Below are positions 6,883-14,037 of a DNA stretch of 14,783 bases, piece by piece. The notes under the pieces were generated by a model. That model was given only the letters and a program-made list of their open reading frames with translations, did not search any database and was not told the DNA's origin. The position numbers were made by a program, and so were the translations under genes. This DNA comes from an uncultured Slackia sp. (GTDB lineage Bacteria; Actinomycetota; Coriobacteriia; Coriobacteriales; Eggerthellaceae). The DNA lies in contig CAKUEV010000026.1 in assembly GCA_934646845.1 (NCBI GenBank), positions 1 to 14,783 of the forward strand, in the 5' to 3' direction. Each line of letters begins with the position of its first letter. The stretch's first letter is position 1.

Positions 6883-7811
6883 TATTCGGCACCTCCCAAA
6901 AGCAGATACAGCACGGCCATGCGCACGCAGATGCCCGCATAGACCTGTTCGAGAATGACCGAGCGCTCGGGGTGGTCGGCCATGTAGCTGTCGAATTCCA
7001 CGCCGCGGTTGATGGGACCCGGGTGGCACACGATGGCGTCGGGGCGCATGAGGTGCTCGCGCTTCTTCGTGAGGCCGAACAGCTCATGGTATTCGCGAAG
7101 GCTCGGGAACGGCGCGCCCTCGAGGCGTTCGCGCTGGATGCGCAGCATGTACACCACATCGAGCTCGGGCAAAACGTCGTCGAGGTACGGCGTCACATGG
7201 TCGGCGCCCAGCACCTCGGGGCATGCCGGCATGAGCGTAGCGGGACCGACGACGGTGACTTCGGCGCCCATGATCTTCAGTGCGGGAATGAGAGAACCGC
7301 ACACGCGAGAGTGTCCGATGTCGCCCACGATGCCGACCTTCAGGCCGTTGAAGTCGTGCTTATGCTCCCAGATGGTGTACAGGTCGAGCAGCGCCTGCGT
7401 AGGATGCTGGTGCTTGCCGTCGCCCGCGTCAACGACGCTTGCCGGTGTATGCTCGGAAATGATGCGCGGCGCGCCCGCATGCTTATCGCGGACGATGATC
7501 ATGTCGATCTTGTACGCGTTGAGCGTTTCCACCGTGTCGATGAGGCTCTCGCCCTTCACGGAGCTCGTGGAGGAGCCGCCGAAATTCAGGCTGTCGCAAG
7601 ACAGGCGCTTCTCGGCCAGCTCGAACGACGAGCGCGTACGCGTGGAAGGCTCGTTGAACATGTTCACGACCGTAAGGCCCTTGAGCGTGGGGACCTTCTT
7701 GATCTTGCGCTGATTGACCTCGGACAGCGTTTTGGCCGTCTCGAGAATCGTCATGATGTCGGTATCGGAATACTCATTGATGTCGATGAGATGCTTGTGT
7801 TCGAAAGCCAT
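6882..7811 (-). CDS. pyrB: Aspartate carbamoyltransferase catalytic subunit
   Basis: PyrB joins carbamoyl phosphate and aspartate, the committed step of pyrimidine synthesis. The 309-residue protein carries the carbamoyl phosphate loop EPSTRTRSSFE (54-64) and KGESLIDT. HPTQALLDLYT and HPGPINRGVE near the C-terminus complete the active-site set. No pyrI regulatory subunit gene is present, so it is likely the unregulated trimeric type, with control exerted through PyrR. The ATG at 7811 lies 5 bases after the pyrR stop. The preceding G-rich end of pyrR (GGGGGGTG) is the only Shine-Dalgarno-like element, so translational coupling to pyrR is likely. Confidence 0.97.
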   Translation of the reverse strand: MAFEHKHLIDINEYSDTDIMTILETAKTLSEVNQRKIKKVPTLKGLTVVNMFNEPSTRTRSSFELAEKRLSCDSLNFGGSSTSSVKGESLIDTVETLNAYKIDMIIVRDKHAGAPRIISEHTPASVVDAGDGKHQHPTQALLDLYTIWEHKHDFNGLKVGIVGDIGHSRVCGSLIPALKIMGAEVTVVGPATLMPACPEVLGADHVTPYLDDVLPELDVVYMLRIQRERLEGAPFPSLREYHELFGLTKKREHLMRPDAIVCHPGPINRGVEFDSYMADHPERSVILEQVYAGICVRMAVLYLLLGGAE

Positions 7812-7816
7812 ACGAC

Positions 7817-8575
<759 letters not shown>

Positions 8576-8582
8576 GCTTGTC

Positions 8583-8611
8583 AGTATACACACCCGTCCG
8601 CGCTCACGTAA
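8583..8611 (-). promoter_or_regulatory. Predicted promoter of the pyr operon
   Basis: The -10 TATACT (plus 8583-8588) is strong, and a weak -35 TTACGT (plus 8606-8611) lies 17 bases upstream. Transcription should start near 8577, almost immediately before the PyrR-binding segment, which fits an attenuator leader of about 110 bases ahead of the U8 run. Confidence 0.7.
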
Positions 8612-8689
8612 CCCCCTGGCGCGAATTTACGGAAAATGGTGGCGAGCGGCACGCTTGCAAATGAGCCTTCTGCATCGCACGATTCGAGA

Positions 8690-8840
8690 TGGTTCCGTCT
8701 GGCACGGGCCCGCGCGGAAACCCTCTGCGTTCAAGCTCGTTCTTCTTTCAAAGTTGAACGCAGCGAGGTGAGCGCATAGTGAGCCGAAGGCGAACGGTAG
8801 CGAACCGTGGTTCCGCGCGGGCCCATGCCAGGCGGAACCA
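8690..8840. repeat. Pair of inverted REP-like palindromes
   Basis: Two arms of about 32 bases (8690-8722 and 8809-8840) are nearly identical in inverted orientation, with two substitutions and one extra A. Each arm is itself a hairpin: GGTTCCG and CGGAACC flank a GC-rich core containing GGGCCC, and the left copy has a one-base bulge. Between them, TGCGTTCAA (8726-8734) and TTGAACGCA (8754-8762) form another stem, followed by a stretch with repeated GTGAGC and GCGAAC words (8767-8806). This resembles a BIME or a small non-autonomous element. It lies in the non-coding 8612-8910 stretch, between the pyr promoter and the stop of the 8911-9378 gene. I see nothing further in 8612-8689 or 8841-8910. 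Confidence 0.75.
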
Positions 8841-8910
8841 CGGACGAGAATAGCTCCAAGCGAAGTTGCTTTAAAAAGCCACGACGCGCAGTCGGAGAGA
8901 GGCACGGCCC

Positions 8911-9378
8911 CTACCCCAGCAAGCCTGCGAGCTTCGGGTTCATGAACAGGTTGTAGTACGTCGCGAGGGCAATGGCGATAAGCCCCACGACAATGCTCGC
9001 AACCGCCCAGATTTTTTGACGCTTCAGATAGGTTTCCTTCGATACCCCCATGCTCAAAGCTCGATGGAGCGCGAACGGCTGCGAAGCGATGGAAAACGCC
9101 ACCGTTCCCGCCGTAAGCATGGCGAATACCAAAATGCCCAGCGCAATGGCCACGGGCGTATGGAAGGCGATGGCGTTCACGAAGCACGTGTCGGCGACGA
9201 TCCACAGCGGATAGAAGATGATGGTCGCCCACATGCCATGCGCCGCTCCCCAGATGGGCGGCATGAACAGCGCGCCAATGTTCACGCGCGGCACGCCCTG
9301 CAAAAGGCGCTCTTCGGCAGCATATTGCTCTTCCGTGATGACCGGCGCGCTCTGCACCGTCTCGTTGCGTTTGCTCAC
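8911..9378 (-). CDS. Small membrane protein of unknown function (155 aa)
   Basis: I do not recognise a firm family. The protein has a polar N-terminus of about 30 residues, then a hydrophobic block with NIGALFMPPIWGAAHGMW (about 33-50) that continues into a membrane segment. Further segments lie near residues 75-100 and 122-146, so three to four membrane passes are likely. The motif G/N-x-x-A-x-x-x-x-P-x-W-x-x-x-H-G-x-W faintly recalls DUF2628-type proteins, but this is only a resemblance. The GTG start at 9378 has AAGGA 7 bases upstream. The gene begins 3 bases after the stop of the hydrogenase-type protease gene, so it is the third gene of that operon. Confidence 0.8.
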   Translation of the reverse strand: MSKRNETVQSAPVITEEQYAAEERLLQGVPRVNIGALFMPPIWGAAHGMWATIIFYPLWIVADTCFVNAIAFHTPVAIALGILVFAMLTAGTVAFSIASQPFALHRALSMGVSKETYLKRQKIWAVASIVVGLIAIALATYYNLFMNPKLAGLLG

Positions 9379-9381
9379 AAT

Positions 9382-9975
9382 CTATTCCTTACGGGTCGAA
9401 AATCCAAAATCGGCAGGCTTCGCAGGCTCGATCGCCTCGATGGCGTCGACGCGCTCGGCGTCGCTTGGCGAAGGCGGCACAAAGGGAGTGCCGTCGGCGT
9501 TGCGGAACTGCACGCCCAGGCGCACAAGCTCGGCGAGCACCGAATCGACAAGCAGGGGCAAAGCCGCATGAACCTGAGGCGTGAGGCCCTCGATGAAGCT
9601 CGCAGGGCTCATATTCTCCACCTGAATGCCGAAACACACGCCATCGGCCTCATGGCCCAAAAGCGATGCAGACGCGAGCAAATCGGACAGGCGCATGTCG
9701 TGCAGCGACTGCATGACGCCGTGGCCCGCAATATCGCCCGGGGCGAAACGGAACACCGCGCCAGGCTGCTCGCCCGTTCCATCTACCGCGTCGACGACGA
9801 TGACGAAATCGGCTTTGCACACATGCGGCAGCAAATCCATAGTCATGCACCCTGCATCGTAGAGCGCAACGTCGTCGCCGAAGCAATAGCCCGCCTCAAG
9901 CGCGTCGTACACCGCCGGCCCCACACCGTCGTCGAGCATAAGGCGATTGCCAATGCAGAGAATCGCGATTTTCAT
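9382..9975 (-). CDS. [NiFe]-hydrogenase-type maturation endopeptidase (HycI/HyaD/HybD family)
   Basis: Members of this family clip the C-terminus of the hydrogenase large subunit after nickel insertion. The protein has CIGNRLMLDDGVGPAVYDAL near the N-terminus, where the second Asp replaces the metal-binding Glu16 of HybD, as in HycI. VVDAVDG follows, matching the Asp62 region, and SLHDMRLSDLL holds the His93 equivalent. All three metal-ligand positions are therefore plausible. At 197 residues it is longer than HybD (164), because of a proline- and charge-rich tail of about 40 residues. I chose the ATG at 9975, 5 bases after AGGAGG. A TTG one codon earlier lies too close to that site. It is sandwiched between two membrane-protein genes, and no hydrogenase subunit is in the window. 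Confidence 0.85.
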   Translation of the reverse strand: MKIAILCIGNRLMLDDGVGPAVYDALEAGYCFGDDVALYDAGCMTMDLLPHVCKADFVIVVDAVDGTGEQPGAVFRFAPGDIAGHGVMQSLHDMRLSDLLASASLLGHEADGVCFGIQVENMSPASFIEGLTPQVHAALPLLVDSVLAELVRLGVQFRNADGTPFVPPSPSDAERVDAIEAIEPAKPADFGFSTRKE

Positions 9976-9984
9976 CAATGCCTC

Positions 9985-11181
9985 CTACTGGCCGAGTTCC
10001 ACGGGCGTCACACGCGTCGAGCGGCTCGGGTCGATGGTCATGCTCTGGAAGCGGTCGGCCATGAAATCGTTGCCGTAGTACTCCTCGAAGAATCGCTCCA
10101 TGGCATTCACCGGCTCCATTCCAGCCTCGCGCTGGTACCAGCAGTCGAATGCGAGCATGGTCATAACGGCGTTGATGAGCATGAGCGCAGCGCACACCGC
10201 GGTAAGGCCGTATCGCCATTTCCAAGGAATCGCATTCACGATCTTGAGCATGCGCGGCAAAAGCAGCTTGATCCACACGCAGCCCAAAACGCCCCACATG
10301 GCCATGAACATGCCATTGGTTCGGCCGTCGATAGAGAGGAACGTGCCCGTGTAATCCCAGGCCATGATGCCGAATGCGAACTGGAAGAACCAGCTCACCA
10401 AATACTCGAACGCGCCGCCGATAACGGCGCTCACCAAGAAAATCACCAGGAAATTGGCCTTGTGGAAGCGGTTGAGCGCAATGGTCATGAGCACCGCCCC
10501 AATGCCGTAGATCGGCGAGAACGGCCCATACAGAAGCCCCGCGCGGTCTTGGTAGACGCCTGGCTCAACGACGGCCATGTGGTAGATGACCTCGATAATC
10601 AAGCCAAGCACGCAGCACACCACGAAAATCCAGAACAAGTTGAAGAAGTTCAGCTCGATATAGCCCTTGCCCGTTTCGTCGCGGCCGAGGGTTCCGTCTT
10701 CGGCGCGCTCGCGCGTCTCAAGGTCGGCCAGCTTGCGCTGAAGGCGGCGTTCTTCCGAAAGAGAGGGGTCGATATACGACAACAGGGCGACAAGGAACAC
10801 CAAATGCAGCACTTCGTAGAGGCCCGGGCCATGCAAGCCCGAAAGCATGACCTCGCACACCATGACGGCGACGTTGATTGCCACGAGGATTTCGGCCGCA
10901 ATGCGCGCGCCGCGACGGTGGTCGCGAAGCATGCGCACGCCCAAAACAATAGACATAACCGCGCCAACGCCCGTAAGCGCAATTTGAACTATGGCGATAA
11001 CGAGCGTCGTCGCGTCGATCGGCGTTCCGGCATCGCTGGTAAGCGACGGCAGGTAGAAGCCCAGAATCGCCGCGATCGGAATCGAGATTACCGACAGCGC
11101 GATGAGCGCAACCGCATATATCTTAAGCAGCAGCGGGAGTTTCTTTTTTGGAGGCGTCGCAAGCGAAGTCGATGAGGTCAT
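9985..11181 (-). CDS. CmpB-family (putative ABC transporter permease-like) membrane protein
   Basis: The 398-residue protein has two membrane parts. The N-terminal part (about 15-140) has three to four hydrophobic segments, followed by a charged linker (about 140-172). The C-terminal part (about 175-350) has the ABC_trans_CmpB signature: FFNLFWIFVVCCVLGLIIEV (179-198), then RAGLLYGPFSPIYGIGAV (213-230) and GGAFEYLVSWF (255-265). 'ABC permease' is the family's automatic name, and no ATPase or binding-protein gene is adjacent, so transport is unproven. I chose the ATG at 11181, which has GGGAAGGG about 10 bases upstream. A GTG at 11244 would place the start inside the promoter region. It is the first gene of the three-gene unit and its stop overlaps the next Shine-Dalgarno site. 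Confidence 0.82.
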   Translation of the reverse strand: MTSSTSLATPPKKKLPLLLKIYAVALIALSVISIPIAAILGFYLPSLTSDAGTPIDATTLVIAIVQIALTGVGAVMSIVLGVRMLRDHRRGARIAAEILVAINVAVMVCEVMLSGLHGPGLYEVLHLVFLVALLSYIDPSLSEERRLQRKLADLETRERAEDGTLGRDETGKGYIELNFFNLFWIFVVCCVLGLIIEVIYHMAVVEPGVYQDRAGLLYGPFSPIYGIGAVLMTIALNRFHKANFLVIFLVSAVIGGAFEYLVSWFFQFAFGIMAWDYTGTFLSIDGRTNGMFMAMWGVLGCVWIKLLLPRMLKIVNAIPWKWRYGLTAVCAALMLINAVMTMLAFDCWYQREAGMEPVNAMERFFEEYYGNDFMADRFQSMTIDPSRSTRVTPVELGQ

Positions 11182-11207
11182 ATACTTTGGGCCCTTCCCA
11201 GTCTTTC

Positions 11208-11247
11208 GAACATGCACAGCAGTGTTCCTATAATAACCATGCACAGC
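11208..11247. promoter_or_regulatory. Operator-like repeats around the 11227 promoter
   Basis: The 10-mer CATGCACAGC occurs twice in the same orientation (11211-11220 and 11238-11247). One copy is downstream of the -10 and the other is in the spacer. GAACA (11208-11212) and TGTTC (11223-11227) also form an inverted repeat over the expected transcription start. This arrangement would suit a repressor, but no known regulator site was recognised. Confidence 0.35.
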
Positions 11248-11254
11248 GCGTCAA
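11227..11254 (-). promoter_or_regulatory. Predicted promoter of the CmpB-protease-membrane protein operon
   Basis: The -35 TTGACG (plus 11249-11254) and the -10 TATAGG (plus 11227-11232) are separated by 16 bases. An overlapping -10 reading, TATTAT, also exists but with poor spacing. The predicted start of transcription is near 11220, about 40 bases before the chosen ATG at 11181. Confidence 0.55.
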
Positions 11255-11579
11255 AAGCACGCAGACACCCGTTCTTCGCTCAAAAGCCAAGTTGCCCAGG
11301 CGAAGACACGCATCAGAAACGCGCTGCGTCGCATGGCGCAATTGGCAACAGGGGCAACGCAACGGCCGAGCCGCACAGCCCACGCGAAATCGCGAAAGCG
11401 AGAATGCATCGGAACTTGCACGGCTCGACTACACCACCGCGCAGCGCACAGCGCCGGTTTGGTTACGGCGCCGCCACGCGCCGCCAAGTTGGTTACGCCG
11501 CCGTTACCTTCTTGCGATAGAATCGGCGTAAGAAACAAGCACGAACACGGACGCGTTACTCGCTTTCAGAGAGGCAGCT
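11255..11579. other. Divergent intergenic region
   Basis: This 325-base stretch lies between divergent units. The 9-mer TTGGTTACG occurs twice in direct orientation exactly 30 bases apart (11459-11467 and 11489-11497), each followed by a C/G-rich CGCCGCC-like tail. CCGTTACC (11501-11508) is a related inverted word. A possible plus-strand -10, TAGAAT, lies at 11518-11523, but no good -35 stands at 17 bases. The Shine-Dalgarno AGAGAGG is 5 bases before the ATG at 11580. I see nothing in 11255-11458. A minus-strand frame there (11251-11538) looks non-coding. Confidence 0.5.
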
Positions 11580-12725
11580 ATGGCTTCTTCCAAAAACATC
11601 GGCGACCAGATTTTCAATGCGGTGCAAAACGCCGTGGACTCGCAAGATTTCAGCAATCTTCAGTCAACCATCGAGAAAAGCATCGGCATCGCCGCCGAGG
11701 GAATCGCGCGCGGCCTAAGCTCTGCGTCGGATGGCATTCGACGAGGCCAGGAACAATATGCCCTCGCGCAGGCCAAGAAGCGTCGCGAAGAGCAGATGGC
11801 GGCGATTTACGCGAACCCCAGCGGGCAACGCAGCGTTGGCATCGCGCTCGTCGGATGGGGCGTCGTTTTGGGCGTGCCAGGCCTCGCTGGAACGGTTTTT
11901 ACGATTGGCGCGGGTTCGATTCTCGTGGCAGGCATTCTTGCGGCGGCGACGGTCGCAGGCGGCGCCCTGTTCGCGATGGGCATCAAGCGTCTGAACCTCG
12001 TGAACCGCTTCGAGCGCTACCGCGATGCCATTGGCCTTCGCGATTTCTGCTATCTCGACGAAATCGCGGCCAGCACCGCCGATACGACCGAAAACGTGCG
12101 CCAAAACGTGAAGGCAATGCTCTCGCGCGGGCTTTTCAAGCAAGCGGCGCTCGGCGACGGTGAAAACTTCTTGGCGCTCACCAACGACGCCTATCAGCAG
12201 TACCGCCAGGCGCGCGGCAAGGCGCTCGAAAAAAAGCAGCAGCAAGCACTCACGCAAAGCGAGCATTCGCAGCTTGACGCCGAAACGCAAGCCTTGCTCG
12301 CACGCGGAAATGCCTATATCGCGCAAATTCGCGAGAGCAACAAGGCCATCCCGAACCCGAAAATCAGCAAGAAGATCGACCAAATCGAGCACGTGGTGCG
12401 CACGATTTTCGATCGCGCGGCCGAGCGCCCCGAAGTCATCGACGACCTCGACCATTTGATGGATTACTACCTGCCCACCACGGTCAAGCTTCTTGACGCC
12501 TACCGCGACTTGGACGCGCAGCCCATCCAAAGCGAAACCATCTCGCAGTCGAAACGCGAAATCGAAGGCGCGCTCGACAGCCTGAACGTCGCGTTCGAGA
12601 AGCTGCTCGATTCGGTATTCCGCGATATGGCGATTGACGTTTCCTCAGACATTTCGGTGCTGCATACCGTGCTTGCACAGGAAGGCCTGGTGGAAAGCCC
12701 ATTCGATAAGCAAAAGAGCGAATAG
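11580..12725 (+). CDS. XpaC-like membrane protein with winged-helix-like segment
   Basis: This 381-residue protein resembles the family named '5-bromo-4-chloroindolyl phosphate hydrolysis' (XpaC). The name comes from a screening phenotype, and the biochemical role is unknown. A charged helical N-terminus (1-80) leads to two membrane segments (about 86-108 and 112-136). Then comes FCYLDEIAASTADTTENV...MLSRGLFKQAAL...FLALTNDAYQQY (about 156-208). This reads like a winged helix-turn-helix, with an 'LDEIA' first helix, 'MLSRGLF' and a strand-like wing. The rest is helical and charged (about 210-370), probably coiled coil. The AGAGAGG site fixes the ATG. Gene order with telA downstream, 39 bases away, matches the XpaC-TelA pairing known from Bacillus (xpaC-yaaN), which supports the call. 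Confidence 0.7.
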   Translation: MASSKNIGDQIFNAVQNAVDSQDFSNLQSTIEKSIGIAAEGIARGLSSASDGIRRGQEQYALAQAKKRREEQMAAIYANPSGQRSVGIALVGWGVVLGVPGLAGTVFTIGAGSILVAGILAAATVAGGALFAMGIKRLNLVNRFERYRDAIGLRDFCYLDEIAASTADTTENVRQNVKAMLSRGLFKQAALGDGENFLALTNDAYQQYRQARGKALEKKQQQALTQSEHSQLDAETQALLARGNAYIAQIRESNKAIPNPKISKKIDQIEHVVRTIFDRAAERPEVIDDLDHLMDYYLPTTVKLLDAYRDLDAQPIQSETISQSKREIEGALDSLNVAFEKLLDSVFRDMAIDVSSDISVLHTVLAQEGLVESPFDKQKSE

Positions 12726-12764
12726 TCCCCCTGGGACGCGCGAGTCTCAAAGAAAGGCATAACC

Positions 12765-13940
12765 ATGACCGACGTCAAAACCGAAACCCCCACCGTCGAG
12801 CTCACGCTCGCGCCGACGCTCGATGCCGCGCCGGTGCCCACGCTCGCCAACGCGAACGGCGACGCCCTGGCCCCCGCGAGCGACGCCGCCGAAGTGCCTG
12901 CGAAGCTCGACGACAGCATGCTGACCGAAGAAGAGAAGAAGATGGTCGAAAGCTTCTCGCAGCAGATCAACGTACGCGACACCGCAATGGTCCTGCAGTA
13001 CGGCGCCGGCGCCCAAAAGAAAATGGCCGATTTCAGCGACACCGCGCTTGAAAGCGTGCGCACGAAAGATTTGGGCGAGGTCGGAGGCCTTCTTACCGAC
13101 GCCGTGACCGAGCTGCGCAGCTTCGATGCGAGCGAGGAAAAGGGCCTGTTCGGCTTCTTCAAGAAAGGCGCCAACAAAATCGAATCGCTGCGCGCCCGCT
13201 ACGACAAAGCCGAAGCCAATGTCGACAAAATCGTGAAGGCGCTGCAGGGCCACCAAATGACCCTCATGAAAGACGCCGCCACGCTCGACAAGATGTACGA
13301 GCTCAACCTCACCTACTTCAAAGAGCTCACCATGTACATTCTTGCCGGCAAGAAAAAGCTCGCCGAAGTGCGCGAAGTCGAGCTGAAGGAGCTTGTGGAC
13401 AAGGCGAAAGCCACGGGTCGCGCCGAAGACGCGCAGGCCGCGCAAGACCTCGACGCCATGTGCACGCGCTTCGAGAAGAAGCTTTCCGATCTCGACCTCA
13501 CGCGTACCATTGCCATGCAAACCGCACCGCAGATCCGTCTCGTGCAGAACAACGAAATCACGCTGGTCGAGAAAATCCAAACTACCATCGTGAATACCAT
13601 TCCGCTGTGGAAGAGCCAAATGGTTCTGGCGCTCGGCATCGCGAATTCGGAAGAGGCCGTGCGCGCGCAAACCGCCGTCACCAACATGACGAACGATTTG
13701 CTGAAGAAGAATTCCGAGATGCTGCACTCCTCCACCGTCGAAGTGGCGAAGGAATCGGAACGCGGCATCGTCGACATTGAAACGTTGAAGCAGACCAACG
13801 AGACGCTCATCAAGACGTTCGACGAGGTTCTGCAAATTCAAGCCGAAGGCCGCCAGAAGCGCGCCGAAGCCGAAGTGGAGATGCGCCGCATCGAGGCCGA
13901 CCTCAAGCAGAAGATGCTCGAGATTCCGCAGCTTCCTTAA
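12765..13940 (+). CDS. telA: TelA-family toxic anion resistance protein
   Basis: TelA/KlaA proteins are linked to tellurite and other toxic-anion or envelope-stress resistance, but their mechanism is unknown. The 391-residue protein has a low-complexity acidic, alanine-rich N-terminal part (1-50). It then follows the conserved all-helical domain: LSxxEEK-like LTEEEKKMVESFSQQINV, GLFGFFKKGANKIESL (about 127-142), LDKMYELNLTYFKELTMYI and KIQTTIVNTIPLWKSQMVLAL (helix pair near 265-290). NEITLVEKIQ and the glutamate/lysine-rich C-terminal coiled coil also fit. No membrane segment or signal peptide is visible, so it should be cytoplasmic, perhaps acting with the membrane-bound XpaC-like partner upstream. 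An AAAGAAAGG site precedes the ATG by 7 bases. The short gap to the upstream gene supports one transcript. Confidence 0.9.
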   Translation: MTDVKTETPTVELTLAPTLDAAPVPTLANANGDALAPASDAAEVPAKLDDSMLTEEEKKMVESFSQQINVRDTAMVLQYGAGAQKKMADFSDTALESVRTKDLGEVGGLLTDAVTELRSFDASEEKGLFGFFKKGANKIESLRARYDKAEANVDKIVKALQGHQMTLMKDAATLDKMYELNLTYFKELTMYILAGKKKLAEVREVELKELVDKAKATGRAEDAQAAQDLDAMCTRFEKKLSDLDLTRTIAMQTAPQIRLVQNNEITLVEKIQTTIVNTIPLWKSQMVLALGIANSEEAVRAQTAVTNMTNDLLKKNSEMLHSSTVEVAKESERGIVDIETLKQTNETLIKTFDEVLQIQAEGRQKRAEAEVEMRRIEADLKQKMLEIPQLP

Positions 13941-13982
13941 GCAAACCCCCGCCGAACGCTTTTCACGCATTCGCACCGCACG

Positions 13983-14025
13983 AAAAAGGCGCCGCCCCTC
14001 TTGCAGGGACGGCGCCTTTGCTTTT
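13983..14025. terminator. Bidirectional terminator between telA and the hydantoinase-family gene
   Basis: Arms AAAGGCGCCG-C-CCCT (13985-13999) and AGGG-A-CGGCGCCTTT (14005-14019) pair with one C-A mismatch and a 5-base loop. The plus strand continues with GCTTTTAT. The minus strand continues with a run of five T from the A run at 13983-13987. The two flanking genes converge here, so it can serve both. Confidence 0.88.
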
Positions 14026-14037
14026 ATGGCTTGCGGC

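Noticed and set aside
5251..6942. A 563-codon open frame on the plus strand
   Set aside because: It lies opposite pyrC and pyrK, shows no family motif, and reflects codon bias of those genes.
6883..7029. N-terminal extension of pyrC to 7029
   Set aside because: It would lie inside pyrB in another frame. The ATG at 6882 has a GGGAGG site and a TAATG overlap with pyrB, and it gives the normal family length.
8690..8840. CRISPR array or insertion sequence ends
   Set aside because: There are only two copies, in inverted orientation, with no regular spacer series, no transposase frame between them and no clear target duplication.
9016..11175. A 719-codon open frame on the plus strand
   Set aside because: It runs antisense to three well-supported minus-strand genes and has the His/Arg-rich, repetitive composition typical of the antisense frame of GC-rich coding sequence.
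11330..11400. A tRNA-like stretch beginning GCATGGCGCAATTGGCAAC
   Set aside because: I could not form a cloverleaf. There is no matching acceptor stem or T-loop GTTCRA motif at the right distance.
11251..11538. A 95-codon minus-strand frame in the divergent intergenic region
   Set aside because: Composition is Ala/Arg/Cys-rich with no family likeness, no ribosome binding site, and it would cover promoter-like sequence of both flanking units.
12747..13976. A 409-codon open frame on the minus strand
   Set aside because: It is the antisense of telA, whose product has clear family motifs and a ribosome binding site.
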